Assembly (NCBI GenBank): GCA_018268395.1
Contig: JAFDWQ010000005.1
Coordinates: forward strand, 124,001-188,000
DNA length: 64,000 nt
Direction of reading: 5' to 3'
Source of the DNA: Armatimonadota bacterium
GTDB taxonomy: Bacteria; Armatimonadota; Fimbriimonadia; Fimbriimonadales; Fimbriimonadaceae
Shown: piece after piece, positions 10,544 through 18,964 of the stretch
Position numbering within the stretch: position 1 is the stretch's first letter
Layout: each line of letters begins with the position of its first letter
Made by a program: the position numbers and the translations under genes
Notes under the pieces: model-generated
The model's database searches: none
What the model was told of the DNA's origin: nothing
Seen by the model: the letters and a program-made list of their open reading frames with translations, nothing else

Positions 10544-11332
10544 TCATACCGGTTCCGGGCCGTCGCCGAGCCCGCCGAATTTCCGGAATCGACGTTGGTA
10601 GGCTGAGACGGCGTCGAGCAGTTCTTCGGCACCGAACTCGGGCCAGGTGCGGTCGGTCACGAAAAGCTCCGTGTACGCCGACTGCCACATGAGGAAGTTC
10701 GACCACCTCATCTCGCCCGCCGTCCTGACCATGAGGTCTGGCTCGGGCACGTCCGGAACGTAGAGGTTGCCGGCGATCGCGGCCTCGTCGACGTCGTCAG
10801 GCCCGGCCCCGCTCGCGATCAGCTTCTTCACGGCGTCGACGATCTCCGCCCGGCCGCCATAGTTGATCGCTAGGGTGAACCCGATGCCGGTGTTCGTCTC
10901 CGTCGAGGTGACGAGCGACCGGAGGGCGCGCTGCAACGTCGCCGGGAGCTCGTCCAGTCGGCCCGAAACGTACACTCGGACGTTGTTCTCGATGAGCGAG
11001 CGGAGTTCCGTCTTCGCCGCGTCCTCGATGAGGCGCATCAGGCCGCCGACTTCCGATTCCGGCCTCCGCCAGTTCTCGGCGGAGAACCCGTAGACGGTCA
11101 GATAACGGATTCCGAGCTCGCTGGCCTGGAGGAGGACGTTCTTGAGCGTCCGATAGCCTTCCCGGTGCCCCAACAGGCGCATGAGCCCTTTCTTCTGAGC
11201 CCATCGACCGTTACCGTCCATGATCACGGCGACGTGCGCGGGGAGCCGGGACAAGTCGATGCCCCGTTCCTCGGCCCGTCGTCGGATATCGTGACCCTTC
11301 GCCTTGGCCGGGGATGCGCCGGTGCGCGCCAC
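10544..11332 (-). CDS. uppS: isoprenyl transferase (undecaprenyl diphosphate synthase)
   Basis: A 262-residue cis-prenyltransferase that elongates farnesyl diphosphate with isopentenyl units to make the C55 carrier of peptidoglycan and O-antigen synthesis. The signature MDGNGRWA (catalytic Asp39), the YGFSAENW box and the C-terminal DLMVRTAGEMRWSNFL segment are present. In most relatives the last segment reads RTSGE.R.SNF, so the Ala for Ser is a small change. The start is GTG at 11332, placed by a GGAG seven bases upstream that lies inside the end of frr; frr and uppS are one base apart. It is the last of a pyrH-frr-uppS run. Confidence 0.95.
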   Translation of the reverse strand: MARTGASPAKAKGHDIRRRAEERGIDLSRLPAHVAVIMDGNGRWAQKKGLMRLLGHREGYRTLKNVLLQASELGIRYLTVYGFSAENWRRPESEVGGLMRLIEDAAKTELRSLIENNVRVYVSGRLDELPATLQRALRSLVTSTETNTGIGFTLAINYGGRAEIVDAVKKLIASGAGPDDVDEAAIAGNLYVPDVPEPDLMVRTAGEMRWSNFLMWQSAYTELFVTDRTWPEFGAEELLDAVSAYQRRFRKFGGLGDGPEPV

Positions 11333-11333
11333 C

Positions 11334-11894
11334 TTAGATCTCCATCAACTCGGCGTCTTTCTTCTTCTGGACGTCGTGGACTTCGGCGACGTGCTTGTCG
11401 GTCATGTCCTGGATCTTCTTCTCGTGGGATTTCAGTTCGTCTTCGGAGATCTCTTTGTTCTTCTGCGCGGCCTGGAGATGATGGATCGCGTCGCGGCGGA
11501 CGTTCCGCACGGCCACGCAACCTTCTTCGGCCCTGTGGTGGACCTGTTTGATCAGTTCCTTGCGGCGCTCCTCCGTCATCGGGGGAAGGTTCAACCGGAT
11601 GTTCTGGCCGTCGTTGTTCGGCGTCAGCCCGAGGTCGCTCTTCAGGATCGCGCGTTCGATCGCGCCGAGCAGGTTCTTCTCGTAGGGCGTGATCAAGATT
11701 TGGCGCGCTTCCGGGATCGTGACGTTGGCGACCTGGCTGACCGGCGTCTCGACTCCGTAATAGTCGACGTGCACCGCCTCGAGGATGATCGGGTTGGCGC
11801 GTCCCGTCCGGATGCGCTGAAAATCGTGGGCCGTCACCTCGACGGCGTGCTTCATGCGTTGGTCTGCATCCTGCAGGATTTCTTGGACTGTCAT
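11334..11894 (-). CDS. frr: ribosome recycling factor
   Basis: A 186-residue cytoplasmic factor that, with EF-G, splits post-termination ribosomes. The sequence shows RRF domain I helices and the RTGRANP motif, with PYEKNLLGAIERAI and the NPNNDG-like TPNNDGQNIRLNLPP segment. Two ATGs six bases apart are possible. The first (11900) overlaps the pyrH stop as ATGA but is only one base from the AAGGAG. The second (11894) has the ideal seven-base spacing and was chosen. Translational coupling to pyrH is likely either way. Confidence 0.95.
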   Translation of the reverse strand: MTVQEILQDADQRMKHAVEVTAHDFQRIRTGRANPIILEAVHVDYYGVETPVSQVANVTIPEARQILITPYEKNLLGAIERAILKSDLGLTPNNDGQNIRLNLPPMTEERRKELIKQVHHRAEEGCVAVRNVRRDAIHHLQAAQKNKEISEDELKSHEKKIQDMTDKHVAEVHDVQKKKDAELMEI

Positions 11895-11896
11895 GG

Positions 11897-12610
11897 TCAT
11901 TCTCCTTCGACTAGCGTTCCGACCGGTTCCCCTTGGACCGCCCGGACCATGCTTCCTGGCTCGTGCAAGTCTAACACGATGACAGGGAGGTTGTGTTCCT
12001 GGCACAGGGCGAACGCCGTCTGGTCCATCACCGCGAGCCGCTTGCTCGTCGCTTCGCCATAACCCAGCGTGGCGTACTTGACCGCGTCGGCGTGCTTCTT
12101 CGGATCCTTGTCGTAGACGCCGTCGACCTTGGTCGCCTTGATGAGGCAGTCGGCCTGGATCTCCAGAGCGCGCTGGGCGGCGGCGGTGTCGGTCGAATAA
12201 TAGGGGTTGCCCGTGCCTGCGACGAAGATGACGATCCGGCCCTTCTCCAAGTGGCGCACGGCCCGTCGCATGATGAACGGCTCGCAGACCGCGCTGACGT
12301 TGATCGCGCTCAGGACGCGGCACGGGACTCCGAGCTTCTCGATGGCCGACTGAAGGGCGATCCCGTTCATGATCGTGCCGAGCATGCCCATCTGGTCGGC
12401 CGAGGTCCGATCGATCCCGCCTGTCTCGCTGAACACTTCGCCCCGGAAGAAGTTGCCTCCGCCGACGACGACCCCGACCTGTGTGCCGAGGGATTGGACG
12501 TCGATGATCTCCTTGGCCAAGTAGGTGAGCACGCTGGCGTCGAGGCCGAATCCGGCGCGCCCTGCCAAGGCCTCGCCGCTGACTTTAAGGACGACGCGCG
12601 AGTACGACAT
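11897..12610 (-). CDS. pyrH: uridylate kinase (UMP kinase)
   Basis: A 237-residue amino-acid-kinase-fold enzyme that phosphorylates UMP to UDP in pyrimidine synthesis, normally a hexamer regulated by GTP and UTP. Motifs LKVSGEAL, GGGNFFRG, DQMGMLGTIMN and the nucleotide-binding GTGNPYYSTDTAA and KATKVDGVYDKDP stretches are all intact. Length is standard. It follows the lipoprotein gene by 48 bp and overlaps or abuts frr, the usual gene order. Confidence 0.97.
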   Translation of the reverse strand: MSYSRVVLKVSGEALAGRAGFGLDASVLTYLAKEIIDVQSLGTQVGVVVGGGNFFRGEVFSETGGIDRTSADQMGMLGTIMNGIALQSAIEKLGVPCRVLSAINVSAVCEPFIMRRAVRHLEKGRIVIFVAGTGNPYYSTDTAAAQRALEIQADCLIKATKVDGVYDKDPKKHADAVKYATLGYGEATSKRLAVMDQTAFALCQEHNLPVIVLDLHEPGSMVRAVQGEPVGTLVEGE

Positions 12611-12658
12611 GCGCCTCTATTTTAACGCGTCGCCGCACCGGAATGGCGGGCTGGCGGG

Positions 12659-13150
12659 TCAACCGCCGTAAGGGTTTCCGCCGTACGGGTTGCTCCCGCC
12701 CGAAGGCACGTCGGACGGCGACGATCCGGGCGACGGGACCCCGCCTCCGGAAGGGCCCGCCCCGCCGGGCATCGACGACCCGCTTCCCGGCATCGGAGAC
12801 CCGTAAGGCGTCGTCGAAGGCGTGTTCGGCCCGCCACCGTTGTTGGCGTAACCCGTTCCTGGCGTGGTGTCCGGCGCACCGGGATAGAGGCGTTGAGGGC
12901 CGCCTTGGCCCAACGTCGCGTCCCTCGGCTGCATCAGCAGGCTCTTGTCGGTCGCCGCGTTCGGGTCGTCGCCGTAGGGCGTACCGGGAGGGAAGGGGTT
13001 CGAGGCCTTGGCCGCCTCGGACTTCGGCTGCTCCGGGTTCGGGGCGGGCCGGCGGCTTTCGTTGAGCGGGATCGGGACGGCAGGCCCCGTCGGTTCGCAG
13101 CCCCACAGGCACCCCACCGCCAAGATCAAGACGGCCGGTCGGCGGATCAT
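12659..13150 (-). CDS. Pro/Gly/Ser-rich putative lipoprotein
   Basis: A 163-residue protein that I do not recognise. It begins with a short hydrophobic signal ending in a lipobox-like LWGC, so it is probably lipidated at that Cys and anchored in a membrane. The rest is low-complexity and predicted disordered, rich in Pro, Gly, Ser and Asn, ending in two NPYGG repeats. It is inserted between tsf and pyrH, with the tsf terminator upstream, so it may have its own promoter or start a pyrH transcript. Expression of the frame is supported by the clear signal and by its fit between neighbours. Confidence 0.65.
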   Translation of the reverse strand: MIRRPAVLILAVGCLWGCEPTGPAVPIPLNESRRPAPNPEQPKSEAAKASNPFPPGTPYGDDPNAATDKSLLMQPRDATLGQGGPQRLYPGAPDTTPGTGYANNGGGPNTPSTTPYGSPMPGSGSSMPGGAGPSGGGVPSPGSSPSDVPSGGSNPYGGNPYGG

Positions 13151-13200
13151 AGTCTTCTAGACGGTCTCCGGACGCCAAGAGTGCCCGCGCCGCCCTCCGA

Positions 13201-13242
13201 AAAGAAAGGCGCCCTGCCGGACGTTCGGTCGGACAGGGCGCG
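13201..13242 (-). terminator. rho-independent terminator of rpsB-tsf
   Basis: On the minus strand GCGCCCTG and CAGGGCGC (13235-13242 with 13210-13217) form an 8-bp perfect stem with three further inner pairs. A CTTTCTTTT run follows at 13209-13201. It is 20 bp beyond the tsf stop. Confidence 0.85.
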
Positions 13243-13261
13243 GACAGAGGGACGCCAGGGT

Positions 13262-14101
13262 TCAGGACCCGACGGCGATCCGCTCGTACTGGAGGACCGT
13301 GATCGGCCCGCCGCCGACCTTGCCTTCTTCGGCGAGGTAGGCGGACACGGACTTCTTGGCGTCGGTGTACATCGGTTGTTCGAGCAACACCTGGGCCTGA
13401 TAGAACTCCTTGTTGACGCGGCCTTGGGCGGCCTTCTCGGCGATCTCGGCGGACTTGCCTTCGTTGATCGCGCGCTGCGTCTCGATCTCGATCTCCTTCG
13501 CGATGACGTCCTGCGGGACGTCTTCCTTCTTCAGAAAGCTCGGCGAGAACGCGACCGTCTGGATCGCGACCTGGAAGCCGGCGTCCTTGAGGTTGCTCGC
13601 GTTGCCGCTGACCTCGACCGCCGCCGCCTTCTTCGAGTCGTGGTGGTTGTAGACCGCGAACACCCCGCCCGTGCTTTTGAGCAGGACCGCCTTCTTGAGG
13701 ACGATGTTCTCGCGGATCACGGCCACGGCCTCTTCGAGGAGCTGCGACACGGGCTTGCCGTCGACCACCGTATCGGCGCCGGCCGATCCGGCCGCGAGCA
13801 TGCCGTTCGCAATCTGGTCGACGAGGGCCTTGAACGTGTCGTTCTTCGCCACGAAGTCCGTCTCGCTCTCGATGATGACGCCGACCGCAGTCTTGCCGTC
13901 TTCGGCCGCGACGAACTTGGCGATGCCTTCGCTCGTCGACCGGTCGGCGCGCTTGGCCGCGGCGGCCTGGCCCTTTTCGCGCAGGATCGCCTTCGCCTTG
14001 TCGAAGTCTCCGCCCGCTTCTTCCAAAGCGGCCTTACACTCCATCATCGGCGCGTCGGTCTCTTCGCGCAGTTTCTTGACGTCGGATGCACTGATGCTCA
14101 T
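13262..14101 (-). CDS. tsf: translation elongation factor Ts
   Basis: A 279-residue guanine-nucleotide exchange factor for EF-Tu. The N-terminal UBA-like helix with REETDAPMMECKAAL, the ALRE-type linker and the SETDFVAKND signature (TDFV contacts EF-Tu) are present, followed by the two core subdomains. It lies 9 bp downstream of rpsB in the near-universal rpsB-tsf pair and ends in a clear terminator. Confidence 0.97.
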   Translation of the reverse strand: MSISASDVKKLREETDAPMMECKAALEEAGGDFDKAKAILREKGQAAAAKRADRSTSEGIAKFVAAEDGKTAVGVIIESETDFVAKNDTFKALVDQIANGMLAAGSAGADTVVDGKPVSQLLEEAVAVIRENIVLKKAVLLKSTGGVFAVYNHHDSKKAAAVEVSGNASNLKDAGFQVAIQTVAFSPSFLKKEDVPQDVIAKEIEIETQRAINEGKSAEIAEKAAQGRVNKEFYQAQVLLEQPMYTDAKKSVSAYLAEEGKVGGGPITVLQYERIAVGS

Positions 14102-14110
14102 ATCGTTTCT

Positions 14111-15061
<951 letters not shown>

Positions 15062-15327
15062 ATGCGGTTTCCTGGGTTGTTCCTCCGGACTTGGCAGAGT
15101 TCCGCCCGATTCCCTGCTTCGAGAGACCCAGGGGCGCGCACAAGTCCGTGCGTATTGGCTTTCGCCGGGGTGGAGTGTACCTGGGCGGTGGGGCGGGGGT
15201 CGGGAACCAGGCGCCCACTCCCGACTCTCGTCTTACCGACCTTGGGGTCGCGCTCGTCCTGGTGGTCGAGCTCTTGCGAGACCGCTCACGAGGAGGGTCG
15301 GGCACCTGCGAGACCGGCAACCTGGCG

Positions 15328-15420
15328 GCGGGTGGCCTGACCATGGGTGACCGCCTCCAGGGTGGCCGGGGTGAACGGGATGGACCGTGCCCGTTGCACC
15401 CCGGTTCCGAAGGAACGTCT
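15328..15420 (+). repeat. dispersed repeat family B, copy B1
   Basis: The unit starts GGTGGCCTGACCATGGGTGA, continues through a stem CGGGGTG-AACGGG / CCCGTT-GCACCCCG with loop ATGGACCGTG, and ends in a small hairpin GTTCCGAAGGAAC. It is a direct repeat of copy B2 at 18003. The two copies enclose the caspase-like gene cassette. Confidence 0.8.
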
Positions 15421-15440
15421 TCTGGCGAGGTCCCGCGGAC

Positions 15441-15504
15441 AAGGACAGAAACGCTCGCTCGGTCCACGGGCCATGCCGAGGGCAGAAAGGAGCGTTTTGT
15501 CCTT
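15441..15504. repeat. imperfect inverted repeat / stem-loop
   Basis: Arms AAGGACAGAAACGCTC and GAGCGTTTTGTCCTT pair with one bulge, and an inner CTCGG/CCGAG pair extends the stem. It lies directly after repeat B1. It could be a structured RNA or a remnant of a mobile element; no T-run makes it a clear terminator. Confidence 0.5.
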
Positions 15505-15650
15505 GCCACCCTGTAAGGTTGTACTTCAAGCGGGTAGAGGCCCGGTGTTGGCGACTGTGACCAGGCCCATGGTCGAGCCCAGGATGGCCCATAGGGGAGC
15601 AGATCGACTCACTTTGATACCCTCAAGCGCAGGATAGCGCGGGTTGACGT

Positions 15651-16763
15651 CTAAGTGGTCGTGTTTCCTTGCCCATCCTTTACATCAGGTACTTTCGAGC
15701 GTCCCATCGGGTATATGAAAATGAAGGGCACGACCAAGAGGGCGATCAAGCCTGCGCCTCCAAGGACTTCCCAAGGAAATCCGTTGTCTCCGACGCCTGT
15801 GGTACTCGCGGCTGCAATCCGGGATTGTTGAGTCTCTGAATTCTGCTTTGTCCCAGTTGTGATGTACTCCAAGAGTGGTTCGCCAGTCTCAGCGTCAATT
15901 CCGTACTCACCTAAATCGGTCGAAAGAATAGCGGCAACCCTGGCCTCGTGCCTTTGAGCCACGTCTACCCCATGTGTCGAGAGCATTGCCTCTGTCCCTC
16001 CTGGTCTTACTTCGAACCTAATACTGTCTTTGACGTTGTTGTCACCCGGCCACGAATACTGATCTGCCCGCGTACTGTCGCCACGAGAGGAGTAGTACTG
16101 GCGACAAGCCTCGAAAGTTGCTCTAAACTTCTCGGCTGCTTGTTCGCTGGTCATTAGCTTAAGTGGAGGAACGAATCGCCAGAGAGTGGAAGCATTGGAG
16201 GACAGTACATTGCCTGAAACAACGTCCAGTGTTACTGATGCTGAATTAGCGAAGCCAGCGTAGCCTACGACTGTCTCAATGAACATGCATTGCCACCTAT
16301 CAGCCTTGTTCAGCCGATCTTTGGCCGCGCCTGGTTCATCTGCAATCTTTCTGATGCTCTGTTCCTGCCAGTCGATGTCATCGAGACCAGATGCCGCAAG
16401 GAGCTGTCGTGCCCTTTTCCAAGCATCGGCGTCGCTCTTGATAACCCTTAGTTCACCTGCCAACCTTACTTTGAGCTTCTCGCCTGCCGTGACGTCAGAA
16501 AAGCCAACTAGATCCCCCGACTCCGAATTGATCGCCATGATGAACGAACTGTCCGCAGGCATTGCGCTCCATAGTGGCGGATCGCCTTTAACTCGCTGGA
16601 CACTCCGCATTTGAAGGTCGTCACTCTTGTAAGGTAGATCGAGGCTCTTGACATACGACGCAACTAACGCCTTCGCCGCAGCCTCGTCATATTTCTGTTG
16701 AGACTGGGCGCTTACCGACAGGAAGAGTGTAACAGTGACGGAGCAGATGGCTGCGTGCTTCAT
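15651..16763 (-). CDS. secreted, C-terminally membrane-anchored protein with PepSY-like repeats
   Basis: A 370-residue protein not assignable to a named family. A signal peptide covers about residues 1-20 and a single C-terminal TM (about 330-352) is followed by basic residues, so the bulk is extracytoplasmic. Three beta-hairpin units end in a D/S-x-x-(S/T)G turn (INSESGDLVGF, LDVVSGNVLSS, IDAETGEPLLEY), reminiscent of PepSY/FTP propeptide domains that inhibit or chaperone peptidases. It overlaps the preceding caspase-like gene by 4 bp (ATGA), so the two are translated together. Base composition is clearly richer in A+T than neighbours. The PepSY link is inference from pattern only. Confidence 0.75.
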   Translation of the reverse strand: MKHAAICSVTVTLFLSVSAQSQQKYDEAAAKALVASYVKSLDLPYKSDDLQMRSVQRVKGDPPLWSAMPADSSFIMAINSESGDLVGFSDVTAGEKLKVRLAGELRVIKSDADAWKRARQLLAASGLDDIDWQEQSIRKIADEPGAAKDRLNKADRWQCMFIETVVGYAGFANSASVTLDVVSGNVLSSNASTLWRFVPPLKLMTSEQAAEKFRATFEACRQYYSSRGDSTRADQYSWPGDNNVKDSIRFEVRPGGTEAMLSTHGVDVAQRHEARVAAILSTDLGEYGIDAETGEPLLEYITTGTKQNSETQQSRIAAASTTGVGDNGFPWEVLGGAGLIALLVVPFIFIYPMGRSKVPDVKDGQGNTTT

Positions 16764-17875
16764 AGTGGTCTATACCATTGTCCAGGAGTGATTAGATAGT
16801 GAGTGTGCGTGTAAACTCTCTTGATGCGCGTGTACTCATCACCGAAGATCGGGCAATCTGAGGAAGTTGAGGCAAGATGGCTTGTACTACCGACATGGAC
16901 AGGATCGGCTGTCTCAGAGTTCAATGTTAAGAACGTGTCGCGCGAAATTTGCACGGTCTTTCCAACGACAAGGAAACGAAAGAGCCATGAGACCCTGTTT
17001 TCTGCCTCGCGCAGGTATACGACGTCGCCCCAACCTATCATAGCTTGGTCAACTATGTCCGCTGAATATGCATCGTAGTATGGATACAATACGGTCTGAA
17101 AGTCTGAAGCGGAACCGCTGTTGCAGAAGTCCATTAGGGCAAAAGCCACGTAGGGATTATCAGTACTGTTTAGTGGTGGATACCCCGACCCGTTGCGGAG
17201 AGTGCGAACATTCTGATAGTCTTGTTCGCCGGAAACAGGCAGGGCATACATGCGCTCAATTACGGGTATTAGATTGTTGGTCTGATGCGCGGCACTGTTG
17301 CCATGGGTCGCCACGTAGTAAATCCCAGGATTGCTCATGCTGTCCGTGATGTCCAGACAAGCCCAACCGTATGAGGTGGTCGTTAAGAACCCGTAGTTGT
17401 GCCCAGTCAGCTGTGTGACTAATTCGGTCACGCCGTCTCCGCCGTTGTACTGAAGGAAGTCGTGTCGACCAAAGCCGACACAGCGGTTCTTGACTTCGAC
17501 GAAGTTTATGTCTTGAGCGATATCCCCCCATTGGTTTTTGCCCTTCATTTTGACTTCGACAATTGAACCGTTCGCAAAGTGGGTGCTGTCGAACATGATT
17601 TCAAGAACGATCTCAGGGACGTACTGCCCTTGATTGGGGTGAACCCAGTGGTGAACCAATTCCCCGTTCAAGTAGAGCCACGCTTCAACAATCTGTTCGG
17701 GATTCTCGTCCCGCCATACTTTCCCTGAGGCCCTTGCCTTGGTACCAGAAAAGTAGTGCGGCATGGAGTCGCCAGGAACTGGGACGGACGCCTGAATGGC
17801 TTGTGCCCAGACAAAGGTCATGGCAAGAAGTACTGCCGCACTTGACCTCCTAATGTTTTCAACCCATCGAACCAT
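16760..17875 (-). CDS. secreted caspase-like (C25/CHAT/DUF6345-type) putative cysteine peptidase
   Basis: A 371-residue exported protein with a signal peptide (about 1-30). An N-terminal beta-rich part (35-130) is followed by a region with caspase-fold hallmarks: a hydrophobic strand ending in YYVATHG (His191), a second strand ending in ALMDFCNSG (Cys251), then IGWGDVVYL before a helix, as in clan CD peptidases and DUF6345 proteins. His and Cys are 60 residues apart, consistent with a catalytic dyad. It is the first gene of a two-gene unit and overlaps the PepSY-like partner. The coding sequence is visibly AT-rich and lies between direct copies of repeat B, suggesting acquisition. No similarity search supports the fold, so function is provisional. 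Confidence 0.7.
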   Translation of the reverse strand: MVRWVENIRRSSAAVLLAMTFVWAQAIQASVPVPGDSMPHYFSGTKARASGKVWRDENPEQIVEAWLYLNGELVHHWVHPNQGQYVPEIVLEIMFDSTHFANGSIVEVKMKGKNQWGDIAQDINFVEVKNRCVGFGRHDFLQYNGGDGVTELVTQLTGHNYGFLTTTSYGWACLDITDSMSNPGIYYVATHGNSAAHQTNNLIPVIERMYALPVSGEQDYQNVRTLRNGSGYPPLNSTDNPYVAFALMDFCNSGSASDFQTVLYPYYDAYSADIVDQAMIGWGDVVYLREAENRVSWLFRFLVVGKTVQISRDTFLTLNSETADPVHVGSTSHLASTSSDCPIFGDEYTRIKRVYTHTHYLITPGQWYRPL

Positions 17876-17913
17876 GCCTTAATATATACCACAAGATTGC
17901 TAGGGTAAAGTCG

Positions 17914-18000
17914 CTGCCTCCAGACTCCGGACACAACCTCATTCCGCACACCGCCGATCCGTGCCTGGAGGCTTCGTCCGCACCGGCTCACAACGCGCGG
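17914..18000 (+). repeat. dispersed repeat family A, copy A1
   Basis: Begins CTGCCTCCAGACTCCGGACA and ends GGAGGCTTCGTCCGCACCGG plus CTCACAACGCGCGG. The internal arms CCTCCAG and CTGGAGG form the stem that defines the family. This copy is the most diverged in the loop. Confidence 0.75.
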
Positions 18001-18002
18001 AC

Positions 18003-18092
18003 GGGTGGCCTGACCATGGGTGACCTCCCGAAGGGTGGCCGGGCTGAAACGGGATGGTCCGTGCCCGTTTGCAGCCCGGTTCCGAAGGAACT
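18003..18092 (+). repeat. dispersed repeat family B, copy B2
   Basis: Same order as B1. Its main stem is CGGGCTG-AAACGGG / CCCGTTT-GCAGCCCG with loop ATGGTCCGTG, followed by the conserved GTTCCGAAGGAAC hairpin. Relative to B1, the G-C pair is flipped to C-G and an extra A is matched by an extra T. Confidence 0.8.
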
Positions 18093-18192
18093 TGCCTCCG
18101 TCCCTGGATCTGCGCGGTAGGGACTCGCAGCCACATGCATGGTTCTACCAGGGGTTGGTGCAGCGGACGTCATGTTAGGGCGCTTTTCTTTT

Positions 18193-18270
18193 GCTGCCTC
18201 CAGACTCCGGACACCACCTCAGACCGCACGCCGCCGAACCAGTCTGGAGGCTTCGTCCGCACCGGCTCAC
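18193..18270 (+). repeat. dispersed repeat family A, copy A2
   Basis: Nearly identical to A4 and to the inverted copy at 50601. The terminal arms CCTCCAGACT and AGTCTGGAGG enclose a 34-base GC-rich loop. Confidence 0.8.
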
Positions 18271-18272
18271 GA

Positions 18273-18340
18273 CGGGTGGCCTGACCATGGGTGACCTCCT
18301 CCCGGGTGGCAGGGGTGGAACGGACCTTCAAGAGCCTGGG
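18273..18340 (+). repeat. dispersed repeat family B, degenerate copy B3
   Basis: The head GGTGGCCTGACCATGGGTGA is perfect but the stem part has decayed (GGTGGCAGGGGTGGAACGGA). It follows A2 directly, so A and B occur here as a composite. Confidence 0.6.
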
Positions 18341-18403
18341 CTGTCCGCAGGGGACCCGTTCCGAGTCCAAACCGGCGGGTTTCTTGCCTCGCTCCAGGTT
18401 ATG

Positions 18404-18491
18404 GCTGCCTCCAGACTCCGGACACCACCTCACACCGCACGCCGCCGGACCTCGTCTGGAGGCTTCGTATGCACCGACTCACAACGCGCGG
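18404..18491 (+). repeat. dispersed repeat family A, copy A3
   Basis: Same order as A2, ending in CTCACAACGCGCGG like A1. Arms CCTCCAGAC and GTCTGGAGG are kept. Confidence 0.8.
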
Positions 18492-18505
18492 TTTCACGGG
18501 CCTGT

Positions 18506-18587
18506 TGCTGCCTCCAGACTCCGGACACCACCTCAGACCGCACGCCGCCGAACCCTAGTCTGGAGGCTTCCTCCGCACCGACTCCAA
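18506..18587 (+). repeat. dispersed repeat family A, copy A4
   Basis: Fourth direct copy. It is truncated at the 3' side after CTTCCTCCGCACCGACTC. Confidence 0.8.
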
Positions 18588-18696
18588 GTCTAGACACGCC
18601 GTCGTGAGGAAAACGTCGGCATCCGGGCCACCCCGGTTCTGATCGTGCCGTCTCCTGGCCAAGCAGGGGGAGGATTACCGCCGAAGCCGTCCGTCA

Positions 18697-18758
18697 AGCC
18701 TCCAGACGAGGTCGGCTTCTCGTCGACAACCCGAGAACTTTGGCGTCTGGAGGCAGCA
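18697..18758 (-). repeat. partial inverted copy of repeat A arms
   Basis: AGCCTCCAGAC at the left and GTCTGGAGGCAGCA at the right match repeat A read on the minus strand, but the loop sequence is unrelated. Conservation of the arms with a different loop suggests the stem is the functional part. Confidence 0.55.
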
Positions 18759-18964
18759 CGAAGTCGATCACGGTCCTCGGCACGGTTGCCGGCAACATCC
18801 AGGCGGGTACACGGTTGGTGAAGGCACGGGTGCGCGTCTCTGTGAACGGGCCTGCCGCCCTCGTGGGACGTGACTAGGCTGTGAACGACCGCGGTGCGAT
18901 CAATACCAAGCCTGGTTATCCTGTCGGTGGCGACTGCTCATGGCGCTGCTAAGATCATAAGACT

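Larger units (their letters stand above)
15062..15650. other. intergenic region upstream of rpsB with repeat B1 and a long hairpin
   Basis: No convincing gene is visible in these 589 bases. The part next to rpsB should carry its promoter and leader, but I could not assign -35/-10 boxes. The middle contains a family B repeat (15328-15420) and an imperfect inverted repeat (15441-15504). Confidence 0.6.
17876..18964. other. 1.1-kb intergenic region packed with repeats A and B
   Basis: No gene is supported. The segment holds four direct copies of repeat A, one inverted partial copy, and two copies of repeat B. The caspase-like gene reads away to the left and the ankyrin gene to the right, so promoters for both must be here. 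The last 350 bases before the ankyrin gene show no clear signal beyond the partial repeat at 18697. Confidence 0.7.

Noticed and set aside
17914-18758. Repeat A cluster as a CRISPR array
   Set aside because: Units are 80 bases or more, spacers are irregular and partly made of repeat B, and no cas gene is near.
18758-18877. Short open stretch after the partial A repeat that translates like real protein (SITVLGTVAGNIQAGTRLVK and onward)
   Set aside because: It has no start codon context and no family match; its upstream part is repeat sequence. It could be the tail of a lost gene but cannot be supported.
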